Positions 39,393 through 52,200 of a stretch of DNA of 64,000 bases are shown here, in pieces. The notes beneath the pieces are model-generated. The model was given only the letters and a program-made list of their open reading frames with translations. It was not told the origin of the DNA and made no database searches. The number at the start of each line of letters is the position of its first letter. The first letter of the stretch is position 1. The DNA comes from Turritopsis dohrnii (Eukaryota; Cnidaria; Hydrozoa; Anthoathecata; Oceaniidae): the NCBI GenBank assembly GCA_027922465.2, contig BQMF02000118.1, positions 248,001-312,000 on the forward strand, in the 5' to 3' direction. Both the position numbers and the translations under genes were made by a program.

Positions 39393-40507
39393 TTGAGGCT
39401 GAAATACAAGAACAAGAAATTAAGAAACAATAAAAATTTTCTGTTTTAAAATAAGAAAGAAACGTAGACTACCAAGAACAAAAACTAAAGATACTTGTAC
39501 GTATGACAAGTGTGTGCAAAACAGCAGGATTCAAATACACGTGTTTACGTGAGGAAGGAAGAGCAGCTGAAAATACAAGGAACTCGTTTAGGAATTATGA
39601 GGGTGAAACTTTTTGGAAAAAATAAGGAACAATAGGCTCAGAGCCAGGTATACAGTTCTTTTTAAAAAGAAAAGTATTTTTTTATTATTACTATTTTAAT
39701 TTCCTTAAATCTATACTAAAAAAAACGTCCGTCTGAAAATGATATGGTAAAATAATACAAGGTTGCCAAAACCGGGGGATTCGCCATCAAACTCAATCGA
39801 TATATTGCTACGAAAATTTCTCATTATTTCTACAGGTGCACGGTGGTACTTTTACGTCCGGATGTTATCACTAACAGTAAAGCATGGTATACACCAGTAG
39901 GAAATTCAATTTATTATTTAGCTTTCATCGAAAAATACTTTAACCGGAAATATTTAATTGAATTTATACGAAAACATTAAAATTATTAGAAAACAACGGA
40001 AAATTAAAAATAACTTTTTATCGTAAAAGACACGAATATCTTCTAAAAGATTCTGCCATCTTTTTCAGCTTTTTTCAACATCACATTTATTCGACTTTTC
40101 CATTTGGTTCAAATTTGGATCAAATTTCCAAAGTTCTCAAATTTTTCTCAATGCACAGAGAACAATTAGAAGCTGCTGCGTTTAGCAGTCGCCAGAATTT
40201 TCAATTTTTTAAAACAGTTTTATCTTTTATTTATAATCAAATGGTTGTATTTTTTGTGGAGGCTGGTTTTCAGTTCATTTGGTTTGGTCGCGCGACTGAG
40301 TGCACAACTTTTTTATTTGCTAAGCAGTTCAAACGATTTGAACTATATACCAGACGAATTAGATTGCGTTGGCCAATCAAAAATCAGTACGCTCATTCGC
40401 CTTAAGACGTGTTGCAATTTATTGAAATGCAATTGTGAGATGCATCCTCTGAAGTCTTCAAACTATGCAGCATCTTTTATCTCACTGATTCTCTTCGAGC
40501 TATCACT
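39393..40507. other. Intergenic, no supported gene
   Basis: AT-rich. Overlapping open frames at 40115-40514 have no recognised domain and probably precede or belong to the LINE remnant that follows. Confidence 0.4.
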
Positions 40508-41976
40508 GATTTGATTTGGACAACAGGTAATCCTGTTAGCTTACCGAAATTTATTGAAACTAATAAAAAACTTGTATATGATAAAAAGGAAATTGCAAGT
40601 GCTTTTAATGATTTTTATGCAAGAGTAGGAGTTGATTTAGCTGATTTAGAAAAAATCCCTGCTTGCAATAAGTCACCGATGTTCTTCCTCGAAGAGTTTG
40701 ATAACATCATGAAAGAGTCCAACTTGACAGAAACTGAACTACTTGACGCTTTTAAAAGGCCAGGAAATGATGAGATCAGCATGTTATTCAACATACCTTT
40801 AATATCACCAAAATTCCTATATTGCATATTTTTAGACTTTCTCTCGAGACAGGGAAATTCCCAAATAGCATGAAGATTGCAAAAGTCAATCCTAGCTTCG
40901 AAGCAGGAGAAGAGCCTAATATCTCGAATTATAGACCGATATCCATACTTCCTTGCTTTCCAAAAATCCTGGAGCGCATAATGTACAATAGACTCTAAAA
41001 ACATCATGTTGACAACACTATGTTGTACCAGAAACAATTTGGGTTTCAGAAAGGGCATTCTACCGACCATGCAATATTCAACCTAGTGAACGATCTCAGT
41101 GATGCTTTGATAATAATCTATACACACTAGGAGTCTTTACCGATCTCTCGAAGGCGTTTGATACGACAAAACCATATGTTAACTTAAAACCCTTAAAACT
41201 ATAGTTCTCATTTATACATAGTAACCTAACCTATAGCAACTAGTTGGGCAAGTACTAACCAAACAAAGCTTAAGAAACTTTACTGTAAACAAAAACACGC
41301 ATGCGATCATTTTCGTTGTAGATTGATTAAGCTACACACTCCAAACCTTTATTTATTATTCTTGGGATTCTTAGTATCTACAAATTAAGCACATACCAAG
41401 CCTTCATGTTTAAAAGTGAACTTGAGCTTACCCAAAATAATTTTCCGTAACCAATTTTTTTTTTTTAATCATTAAATTGGGTTCCATACAATAAAATATG
41501 GTTCTTCTCTCTATAAATTAAATATTAAATGAAAATATAAATATTAATGTATATACAAATAAACAAAAACCCATTGGGTGTGGTCACGATTGGAGAGAAG
41601 TGTTGGAAATAGGGTGAAAAATTGAGAGGAGTAAAGTCGAAACGAAAAAAGGAGCAGTGGTCCATGGTGAAAATAGCAGAATTGAGGAAAAACAAAAGCG
41701 AATAGACACACATACACACACACATAAACATAGAATATATACGAATTAGATGGACTTAGCATGATCATGATCCGATGACCTCAGCTAAGGCCGTATCTAA
41801 GTAAAAATTTTTTGATTCTTTAGAAAATATATTATGATTTTGAATTTTGCGGATCTTTTCAGGTAATTTGTCGACCTTCAGGACCCAATGAAAAACAGAA
41901 ATTTTGTATATATTGTATATAACAAATTTTTGATTGGTTATCCTGTGTAAATATTCGTTTTAAATAAATAAATAGA
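40508..41976 (+). mobile_element. CR1-like LINE remnant, plus strand
   Basis: 40511-40873 encodes the pre-RT region (KKEIASAFNDFYARVGVDLA). After a frameshift, about 40850-41163 encodes RT block 1 (NYRPISILPCFPKILERI), QFGFQKGHSTDHA and FTDLSKAFDT. The RT then breaks off. The likely 3' end is at about 41950-41976, where CCTGTGTAAATATT is followed by AAATAAATAAATA, matching the 3' ends of the other LINEs here. Much of the RT and post-RT region has been lost between them. Confidence 0.7.
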
Positions 41977-42590
41977 ATGCTTTTGTTTGTTCTTGAAATG
42001 TTTTTACTTCACCAGATTCAACACTTGCCTGTTGAGAGGATGACCGAAGATTTCTTCTCGACTCATGGAATTCAACCTTCAGGTATGAAGGATATTTCGG
42101 ATCAAATTTTGATTTATGGACTAATTCCAATATTTCGTATTCCAATGAATCAGTTCAATTTACAGGAAGCCATTTCAATTTTATCACATCTTCAAGGCTG
42201 GCATATCTTGAAAGCACGTAACTTGCGGTGATGTTTTGTACCTTTTGCAGTCGATGAAGGAGATACTTTGGCATTTGTGCAAAAACAGAGTTGCCGTAGC
42301 TCAATTTCGATAGAATCAAAGCTTCTGCTAGAGACTTTCTGACATGACAGACCGAATTTTCGAAGTGCACGTAAGGTTCCAGAAGTTTATTTGATGATAC
42401 TATTGGCCTGCTCATTCCAAGTGAGGTTCTGATCAAACATAACGCCTAGAAGTTTTACATTCTCTTTTTGCTCGGTAGACTTTCTAGAGCAACGTACCAA
42501 ATACTTTCGATCATTGCCTATTCTATGATAAACGTGGAGAAACGAAAATGATAGACTGAAGTTTGTCACTGTTGAAAAATATTCCACAAT
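41977..42590 (-). mobile_element. LINE remnant, post-RT region, minus strand
   Basis: Minus-strand frames at 42587-42387, 42436-42155 and 42145-41960 read VKLLGVMFDQNLTWNEQ, then RKSLAEALILSKLSYGNSVF, then LEDVIKLKWLPVN, then DPKYPSYLKVEF and RRNLRSSS. This is the usual region after the RT domain of CR1-like ORF2. Frameshifts separate the parts. It abuts the plus-strand LINE tail, so one element probably inserted into or next to the other. Confidence 0.75.
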
Positions 42591-45164
42591 CCAAAATATA
42601 TATGATACTAGATATTCAAGAAATTATTATAGAATCCCTCAAAAACGCCTTAAAGTAACGACCTTCTCCATCGTCCATTGTGGCCCAGCCCTACGGAACA
42701 ATATTTTGCAAAATGCAGAAAAGAACTCAAGATCTTCTTTTACCATTTCAAAAGATCTGTAAAAATAAAGTTGCTTTAATAGTGACAAATAAACGTCTTA
42801 AATTTATTTTTTTTTAAGGACAAACGCGTGACTTGTGCCTCGATGAGGATGGTTATGGCAACTTAATGGAGTATAATTGGACCAAGGGGGGATGGAATAC
42901 CAGGTGCTCCAACGACCTCCCCTGAAAAACGCATGCGTGTTACTGTACATGAGGATACAGAAACAAAATGGCGGACGATCCGTTGTAAAATGAGAATGTT
43001 AATTATAGCATTTGCCACAAGCGAGGTTAGTTATTAATTCTGTGATTGGATCCACTATCAACGTTTTTATCAATTTCAAATAAATTTACGTTTACCTAGA
43101 TCTTTTATGTTATGATCAGCCCATATTTCCTTTTAAAATCTGACTTTGGTTTGCCCCCACCACAACTCCACTCACACAAAAACAGAGACAGAGGTGTAAG
43201 GGGATAAAAGAATTGATATTGGGTATTGACGTTTATGAAAGGTTTTCATGTGTTGATGCAAGTGTGTTTGATTATGCTTTAATAAAAACCCACATTTTTT
43301 TGGATTGGGATGCATCATAATTATTTTATTTGCCTGCTGATTATGTTTAATGGTATTTATCTTTTTTGCACATAATTGCATTATATGCACTTTGACATGT
43401 GGTAAGTATCCTTCATTTTCGAGAGTGAGTGCAAATTTAATTTTTTCTAAATGATAAATATGCAAAAATTAAAAATATTAGAAAATATGAGAATGTATAA
43501 TATATTATAAATCTTTTTAAAGGCCTTCCTAATGCGATTAGTGACAGAAAAGCATTTGTAACACTTTACAGATTGTTCCATTTGGGGATAAGAGTGTCTT
43601 AAGATAAATATTATCCATATATACATATGTATAATAAATATACATATAATATTCGACCAGAATTTGTGGCTAAAGTAATTCGTGATTTATTATAAAGAAA
43701 TGACTCGATAATTTTATTTTACTCTCCCATTTGAATACATCTGATTGAATGATGAGGATCTAGCATAGCACAGTAAGTTTTTTTTATTTTGGGGGTGGTG
43801 AAACTTCATGCAAAAACAAAACTTTTTACCGTGTCAAATTTTCCCTTTCGGCTTAGTTCTTCAGAAAATGAAGAAAGAAGAAAGCGAACAATTTCTACAT
43901 GTTTGGAGGAGTACAGCTTTTCTAGCGATACATTAGCATAAGTTTCAATAATGGTTGTAAATTAAATTTGCGCTATTGTGTAGCGTATCGACAAAACGAT
44001 TATTAAAATCATTAACATAACAATACCAAACATTGCAATAATAAGTTTTCGGGAAGCATTCGGAATGAATAATTCAAACGAATGAATGATTATTACATGC
44101 TTCACCAGAACATATATATTTCGTAATTATATGCTCAGTTCTCCCCTTAGCTTAAACTTAGTGTTCTAGAAATGTTTGGTAGTATATCACTTGGAAAATT
44201 GCTTGGTAAAAAAAGAAGGGCAAATAAATCCGAGGGTGGTACAAGTTACGCCACTGTCTACTTATTTTGGGGATCTGGAAACGAAGTTATTCAATCTGAA
44301 TACGAAAATAACACAAAAAGTCACGAGCACCCTTCACCCTTCAAAGAAATGGCTGCAAATCTTTGAAATGTTTTTTGTGAAAATATTTAAAAATCGCCAG
44401 CATATAAAGTCGTGAATCCTAAAAAAGCAAAATGTTGCGAAAGTCGCAAGAATTTTTGTGTTCCCGATCTTTTGTGCCTTTAATACTACGATGAACTTCG
44501 TCTGTATCTTTGTCTGTATCTCGACGAATTCTATTCACATATTCTCTGGCTTCATAGAAAAAACACAAACAATTTGTTCTGGACAATTTATTTATATCAA
44601 CGTGAATGTACAAAGTAAAGAGTCCTTAGTTACAAATTAAATCAGATTGATAATTACTTCGTTCACGATTTCACAATACATTTCTCAATCTTGTATTCTC
44701 AAACCAGAAGAAAACATTGTGAGTGCACTCCGTCATGTGGCTGTCATAAAGTAATATGAAATGCTTTTTATCGCAAGTTTTGGTTGAGTGGTCCTAACTG
44801 ATATGAGCAATTCATCTTATAAGAAGCAAAAGTATACGGATGAACTTGGTAACAATGTAAATAGAATACAACAGTTTTCATTTTATTAATTATATTAAGG
44901 AAGAAAAGTCAATAAAAAAGTGAAGAATTGCCAGAATCAAAAAAACCTGCCATTTGCACAGAAATGTTCCCCAAAAACAAAAACATTTGAGAGGGGGTAA
45001 ATATATCCTTTAAGGGGTTTAGTTGCACAATTTAGTTGAACCTTAATGAAGCTTGACATCTTTCTTGTCCCTAGCTCTGAATTTCAGAGCAAACTTGTCT
45101 GGTACATCCATAACCAATCGAATCATAAAAAAATGCTACACGCTTTTTTTTTATAAGAACCAGT
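42591..45164. other. Intergenic, no supported gene
   Basis: About 2.6 kb of AT-rich DNA. Two overlapping frames at 44172-44415 (64 and 79 codons) are the longest; neither has a recognisable domain, and their mutual overlap argues against both. CA/TA-rich patches near 43610-43660 only. Confidence 0.4.
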
Positions 45165-45206
45165 AATCTATTTATTTGTTTATTTTATTAATTAATATTT
45201 ATACAG
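45165..45206 (-). mobile_element. Lone LINE 3' tail
   Basis: The minus strand reads ACCTGTATAAATATTAATTA followed by ATAAAATAAACAAATAAATA, matching the 3' terminal consensus of the LINEs at 2838 and 41976. Only the tail survives, typical of severe 5' truncation. Confidence 0.5.
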
Positions 45207-45657
45207 GTTTTTACACTTCTTCAGTAGGTATATACATATATACAAAATACTGGTATAAATGTTGAAACTAAAAATTCTAACTAATGTAAAGTTTAAAAAC
45301 AATTTTTATTTTGCAAATCTATAATAACAGTAGACAACTGTGATATGTAGAATGATATGTATGATATGTAGAATGATATGTAGAATGAAAAAAGAACCTG
45401 ACCTGACCTGAGGCTGACTGGTTCTTCTTATTTTTTAGCCTTTATCGGCCTGAATTGTTCTTATTTTGTTCTTGGCTTTAAGAACACATTTTCAGATTTC
45501 AGCCTTTTTTTGTTCTTATATATTTATTGAATTTCCAGTACTCATTTTTTATAAACACTGCAAGTTTGTTCTTGTTTCCATCTTAACGATTCAAATTAAT
45601 ATGTAATGCGGTGTGGTTATATAAAAATGGTAGCCACTACGTACTAACCCAATGTGA

Positions 45658-46375
45658 CAGTGCCGTACCCAGACCTATTTCGATACCGTTTGAGCAGTAC
45701 AGGTGCCCAAACTAATCCGCCCAAAACCTGACTAGCTCTTTTAAAATATCAAGCAGCAAATTTGATAATTGTTTTTCTGCTTCATATCTCCCATTTTATT
45801 CAATGTTGCATGAAGGAAATTCATAACTCGCTACACGATGTCTATTTTATCAGCAAATGCGATATATTTTCACTTTATATGCAAAAAAATTATTTTTTGT
45901 ATGACGCAAGAGTTCACTTCAATAGTTTTGTTCAATTCCCATGCAAAGAGAAATTAAACTTCAAATAATGCCTTATAAACTTTATTGAACTCCCGCTATT
46001 GATGAATTCGGAACATAAAAACTAAATATTTTTACCTTTCTCTTTTTCCGCTATTTTGTAATGAATAAATGTCTTTGAACAATTCTTTACTCCCCTTGTC
46101 CTTCCCCTACAAATTGGCGGCTTTGCAAAATACATTCTAAACCATTTTATGTGCTTCTATTTATTTATAATTTTGCTCAGAAAAATACCCTACCAACTCA
46201 CTTTGTGTAGCGCTATTGAAGATTCAACTATGTAAATAGGATTATATGGAGCTGAAACGACCATGAAATAGATTGGGGAATGCATGGCTACGGCAATAAG
46301 AGGCTATAAAATTGAAATTTTCTGTCACTGCTGCAACCAAATGGTATGCCCAAATGAACTCCGGGCACGGCACTG
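45658..46375. mobile_element. hAT-like non-autonomous element
   Basis: The termini CAGTGCCGTACCC (45658-45670) and GGGCACGGCACTG (46363-46375) are inverted with one mismatch, and both are flanked directly by TGTGA (45653-45657 and 46376-46380), a 5-bp candidate target duplication. The CAGTGSCGTR start is typical of hAT-type ends. The interior has no transposase. A related left end lies at about 62627-62690. Confidence 0.75.
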
Positions 46376-46503
46376 TGTGAGTGCCCAAGTTTTAAAGCTG
46401 GCCAAAAATAATATACTTCTAAATTATTTTGTCAGGTTGAGAAAAAATTGTAAGAGAAATCACATCCTGAATTGTTCTTATTTGACAAGAAGATTCAGGC
46501 TCT

Positions 46504-46539
46504 GAGCCTCAGATTATTCTTTGGCCAAATCTGAGGCTC
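46504..46539. repeat. Hairpin GAGCCTCAGATT / AATCTGAGGCTC
   Basis: A 12-bp perfect inverted repeat with a 12-nt loop, flanked by GTTCTTAT and CTTATAAAATTG motifs that also recur around 45420-45520. Confidence 0.7.
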
Positions 46540-47121
46540 GTGCTCTTATAAAATTGTTCTTATAAAAAAGTGTGTATGTCAGAAATAGAAAAGGGATGTT
46601 GAACAGCACAATGTGAAGAATCACTGAGTACAAGCCATAATGACCTGCATAAGATTTGTACATATTTAAGTGTCTCAGACAATCTACTCCTTTATGATGT
46701 TTCAATATAAGTATATAAATAAGCAAACTAAAAAACTACATTTTGATATTTTATTCTATTTGTCAGGTCAATAATATTTATAGTATATATACCTTATCAG
46801 GGAAAAAAAAGTCGGAAAAAAATTTAGTTGGTGAAAATTTTTGTCAGGGAAAGTTTTAGTCACCTAAGGAAATTTTAGTCACTTTTCCCCAACAATGTTT
46901 CCTTATCCTAAAAAAGGTTACAAAAGGTTTTGTGAAAATGTTTTACACGATACATTATATTCACAAAAATGTTGAAGAAGAGCAATATTACTGTCGCTGT
47001 TTTCTTCTATGAGATGAAAAATTTTATAGCAATTAATTACACATCAAATATTCATGCAAACGTGGAAGAATTTGTTGAAAGAAAACAAATAAAACTATTA
47101 AACTATTAAACTAATTCTTGT

Positions 47122-47182
47122 TTAGCCTGTTTTCTTATAAATGCCGCATCTTGAAAGCGGGGTTTATAAGAAAACAGGCTAA
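47122..47182. repeat. Hairpin with 20-bp perfect stem
   Basis: TTAGCCTGTTTTCTTATAAA at 47122-47141 is perfectly inverted at 47163-47182, with a 21-nt loop (TGCCGC...GCGGGG) that can extend pairing. It directly precedes the solo transposon end at 47183. Confidence 0.9.
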
Positions 47183-47238
47183 GGCGACGTTTATTAGAGG
47201 GCGGCGTTCATTACAAACGCGTTTATTAGAGGAAATAT
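47183..47238. mobile_element. Solo right end of the TATTTCCTCTAATAAACGC family
   Basis: Reverse-complemented, the end reads TATTTCCTCTAATAAACGCG followed by GCCGCCCTCTAATAAACG, matching the left end at 16810. No partner end was found to the left. Confidence 0.55.
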
Positions 47239-47894
47239 AATATAGCAGGTATATGTGCGTAAGTGAGTTTTTGAACAAATGTGTATATTTTAGATTTATA
47301 AAAAATGAAAACTTCAGTATGAGTGTTTTTTATTTTTCTTGAATCATTGTTGCTGACAAACTTATTTTACATTTTGCTGTTTCTTGATGTTTAAGATTAT
47401 TATGTTGATGAATGATAATATCTTTGTGTTTATGTTTTTTTTACTGTTTCTCACATCTTTAGAACAAAACATGCCATAGTGTGCTGCCTACGTCTGATAT
47501 TTCTGCCAATGAAATTGGCTCTGTGAAGTCATGACTTTTAAAATGAAAGCTGTAATGGCGATTTAACTAAGTTGTTTTTTTTAGCAATTTTTTTCATTTG
47601 GAATACCTTTTATACATAAAAAGGTGTTCCTCTAGGATAAATGAAGTATGTCATGCTCATGACATGAAAATCATAGAAAATAAAAAAAATTCTGCTTCTC
47701 ATATACTTTCCTGATCTGTGTATAAAAAACCTTTTTCAGTTCTGAGATACTAATTCGGAATTTCCTAAAGGTGTCATACAAAATTGTTTCCACATACAAT
47801 ATTGTATTTTCATGGAAATTTGGTTGGTGTAAACACAACCTGTAAAAGTTTCAAAACTTTGTTGATTGCATGACCAACCCATAAATAATTATTA

Positions 47895-48799
47895 GGCCAT
47901 AGTTATTTAATACTTCGTTCAGCGTAACCTGCCCGCATTATGATTTTTTGGACAAATAATGCCCATTAAAATACATTATTTTTACAACTTAAAACAAAAA
48001 CATTATAGAGGAACCTCGTCATGCACATTACGATACTTATGTGAAAGGAACCTCGCCATTGATAATGTTTTAATATATATTTCTATTTAATTATGACTCC
48101 TCAGAGTTTTATGCCCTGGTTTCGTAAATCTTTCCTCTGTCGTTGCAAACGGAATTGTAAATAGATCTTCAAATCAAATTCATCGGAACAATGGTGGAGA
48201 GATTTACGAAATAGTTATTTCTTTGCATATTTTCATTTTAACGAAGCTTTGTAAAAGATGTTTTTTTATGTTTTAGTGCATATATGTCTCCTTATCTCCG
48301 TAGTGCTTTTCTTCGTTGCTCAAGTTGATGTATCTTTTATACTTCTATTTTTATGTTCTCCTTTAAAACGAAATATACATCAGAATTAGCGACGACAATC
48401 AATATGCTATCAGTCATCAACATAAGTGGTGACTGAAATTTTAGAATAATATAATCATCTTGAACATAAACATTGCTAGGATACATGTTGCGACCTGACT
48501 TTCTTTTACTTGATTGTCTGGACAAATGTTAGTATATCGTGAAGTGAAAAAAAGAAACAAACATACCTGATGTATTTAACGAAAATAAATAGAGAATGGC
48601 TCGTTAATATTGTGTAATACTTCATAACATTTATGAAAAGGTCTGTTCTAAAATCCGCCTTATAGCACATCGTTAAAAAATGCGCATTGTATGTCATTAT
48701 TTCGTTTGCAAAATAATGCATAATGAATAATGCCCGCATTCCGCATCGCTATTATTCTTAAGTCTGTTACGCTGAACGAAGTATTAAATAACTATGGCC
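47895..48799. mobile_element. PIF/Harbinger-like element with 34-bp perfect TIRs
   Basis: GGCCATAGTTATTTAATACT followed by TCGTTCAGCGTAAC (47895-47928) is perfectly inverted at 48766-48799. Both ends abut TTA (47892-47894 and 48800-48802), the PIF/Harbinger target duplication. Inner copies of AATGCCCGCATT occur near both ends. Total 905 bp. Two minus-strand frames (62 and 77 codons) have no recognisable domain, so it is probably non-autonomous. Perfect TIRs point to recent activity. Confidence 0.85.
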
Positions 48800-48802
48800 T
48801 TA

Positions 48803-49240
48803 TAAGTCTAAACGTAGTTAGTTTCATGTGCAATCGTGTATGATATCCAAAATGTTTCCTATAGCAACCTTGGTGTCACTACATAAAGTGACTAAAAGAA
48901 CATTTCTGTATTATTAACAAAATGACTGAAGCTTTTTCAATCATTTAGGTTAAATATTCAGTGCAGTTTGTTGTGTATTTATTTGATGCCAATATAGAGC
49001 CTACTTGATTACCATATTTACATCATGAATACAATTTATAGGAATAATACTAGACAAATACTAGAAAAACCCTGTTAATTAATGTTAATATAACTTTCAA
49101 ATGAATTTTCCAAGGACCAAAGCCTACCAGCTACCTACTCTGATTTACTTAACTTTGTTGGTGATAGCGGTTTGTCATATATATTATTATGCTATTTCTT
49201 TTAGCCATTAAAGCTGTTACAAATTTTGTAAAACTTGATC
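48803..49240. other. Upstream region of the ANK-KH-SAM gene
   Basis: No gene. A good acceptor (TATTTCTTTTAG, ending 49204) lies 36 nt before ATG 49241, so a 5' UTR intron or trans-splice acceptor is likely. Confidence 0.4.
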
Positions 49241-52200
49241 ATGGGTGACGAGCATGGGGAGCATGTAAACACTCCAGAAAGCAGTGCTCACAGCAGCGAT
49301 TCAGAGGACAGTCCATTAAGTGAATGTGAGAATTTAATGCCCTCAGCTACTGAACCTGATGTCAGCCTTGATGAAATGCTTAGCTTGGCCTGCAGGCAAG
49401 GTAAACTGGATATTGTGCAGTTGTTATTACAGAGTGGAGCTCATGTGAATCATCGAAATAAAGCTGGAAATACCCCATTACTGGAAGCTTGCAGCCAAGG
49501 CCATGTCTCTGTTGCGAATTACTTGCTTGAGAATGGTTCAAAAATTGATGCACCTACAGAAAGCACACTTGATAGTGCGTTAACATGGGCGTGCACCCTT
49601 GGAAATGCAAATATTGTGGATGCGTTGTTGTACAAGAAGGCTGATGTTGAACATCGCACAAAAGACGGCTGTACAGCGTTAATGTTTGCTTGTTTGGCTG
49701 GTCACCGAGATGTTGCCGAGAAGTTGCTTGATGCTAATTCAGAAATAAATGTTGAATCGGACAGCAACAAAGACAGCCCTTTGACGTTTGCCTGCTGGAA
49801 AGGACATCACGATGTTGTTGTCTTGCTACTGAGCAGAAAAGCCAACATAGAACACCGCACAAAGGAGGGTTTTTCCCCTTTAATGTTTGCAGCCCTCGGA
49901 GGACACACAAAAGTTGCCCGTAAACTTTTGGAATTCAATGCTCAAGTCAATGTGCCCAGTGGAAGTAACAACGATATTCCTTTAACAAGTGCTTGTTGGA
50001 AAGGCCACCATGACGTGGTGAAATTGTTGCTTGAATTTAATTCATGTATTGAGCACCGAACCAAAGATGGTTGTACACCATTGATGCTTGCAGCAAGGTA
50101 GAATTTCTGTTAATTTTAATTGTTAATAGAATGGAATTTGCTATTGCACACTGCAAGAGGAGCATACGAAATAGTTTGTCAAAATAGCCTGTCAAAAAAT
50201 ATGTGCTGCAAGATTGCCTGAAAATCTAACCAGAACCCCACCTATTATAGGGAAGGACATATCAACGTAGCGGAGCTTTTGTTGAAAAACAATGCTGAAG
50301 TAAATGTACCCTCTGGTAGTGAAAATAATATCCCACTTACTCTTGCTTGCTGGAAAGGTATAACGTTGTCTTTCACTGTTTCTGTAAAAGAAACGGTAAA
50401 GTTCAAATATTTTGATTATGATGTGGCCTCAATGAATTGTGTGGTGAATGTTTTGGTTTTGATCATGATTATTTGTCTTAGGACATTGGGAGGTTGTGCA
50501 GTTGTTGCTGAATTATGGGTCTGATATTGAGCATCGCAACAAGGCAGGGTGTACGCCATTGATGTTGGCCGCTAGGTATTATTCTGATAATCTAAGATCT
50601 GTATTTCCCCAAATAATTGGAAATCAAACCCATTATTCATTTGAGGTAACTAAAAGCCATGTTTGTTTTTTCCCTAATATGCATTTTACAAAATGCTTAT
50701 TGGAGAAAAACAATTGTAATGTTTTTACATATTTGTGTCTAAGTTCCAATAAGTAACACGAATTTCTAATTTTGGAAAAGCAGGTAAATGAGGTATTTTT
50801 CATGTGCATTCAGTAATGTGTTATTGTGATGTTTTTGTTGCAGGGAAGGACATTATGAAACCACCGCTCTGTTGCTTGAGCAAAATGCACAAGTGAATGC
50901 TCCATCAGGAAGTAACGACGACACACCTTTAACTCTAGCCTGTTGGAAAGGTGGGGATTTTTAACTGAATTGTAAAACGCAATGATGTATTCCTTTTTTA
51001 CACAAAGCATATATGTTGATGTGTAGGACATACAGATGTCGTTTTACTTTTACTGGAAAACAAGTCTAATATTGATCACCAAACAAAAACTGGCTGCACA
51101 CCATTGATGGAGGCTACCAGGTATGACTTCAAATGAAATTAAGAATTCATGTTGTACTTGCCTTGTTTCAAAGGCGTGTTCAATATTTCAGGAGGTTTGG
51201 TGAACAGTTTGCGTTTAGTTTTAATTTGTATTGCAATAAAAATAGCCCAATAAAATGCGATGGAAAACTTGGAATATAAACAGGGTGTTAATCAGACATT
51301 TCAGAACTGGTAAAAAGCAGCTGCCCAATTGGATCTAGTAATGCACTTTCCCACCTGGGACTTCCTAAACTTAATCTGATAAAGAAAAAAAAATCAAAGC
51401 AGCCCTTAAAAAACAGTAGTTTTTGATGTTGCCAATGATGTTTTTCCACTCATTTGTGTCAGCAAAGTAAAATTTTCATCCATTAAAAACCATGAGCAGT
51501 TTCGATGTAGTCTTTGCACTAAGAAGACGATGATCACCTAGTCCTAGCAGATAGTTTCCATGGCAGAGGTTAGACATCTGTAAAAACAAGGTCAATGGCC
51601 CAATTGGAAATATTTGGTTGACACCCTGATAAATTATATGTCCTAAGTAAAGTAAAACAAAAAGATGAAAGGATAATTTGACTATTTGATTCTCATGCGC
51701 CACTTTAACTCTATTGTTAGACTGTCATGTGTGAGTCAGTAAAAACTTGCAGCATTACTTCATTGATACAGGTATCCTTGCCAATACTGGTACATATAGA
51801 CTACATTGATGATCAGACTAGATAGTTTTTGAAGTAGCCTGTTTAATGTTTAATTATTTATCTTTTTGTTGCTGTTGTTGTTTTTGTAAATCTCTGCCAC
51901 AGTTATAGTTATAATGATTTTGTTTCTTTGGCTAATGTCACCATAGTAATAATGTAACCATAGTAATAATGTAACCATAGTAATAATGTAACCATAGTAA
52001 TAATGAGGACAAAAATGTGAAAGTTTCATAATGTTTTCCTAAATATCTGGCATGGCAAAAATTAATCCACCGTAACGTTTTTTTGATAACCCTCTGTCAC
52101 AAAACATGAATCCATAAATGCAGATAATTTCTTATTATTAAACAAAGCTAATGATCTTGTGGAGGATGAAAACATAATTTCTTATGGGCAACGATGTCTT

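Noticed and set aside
41690..41735. Cys/Val-rich minus-strand frames near a CA run
   Set aside because: They arise from the (CA)n microsatellite read in two frames.
44172..44415. Two overlapping plus-strand frames of 64 and 79 codons
   Set aside because: No domain, no splice context, and they overlap in different frames.
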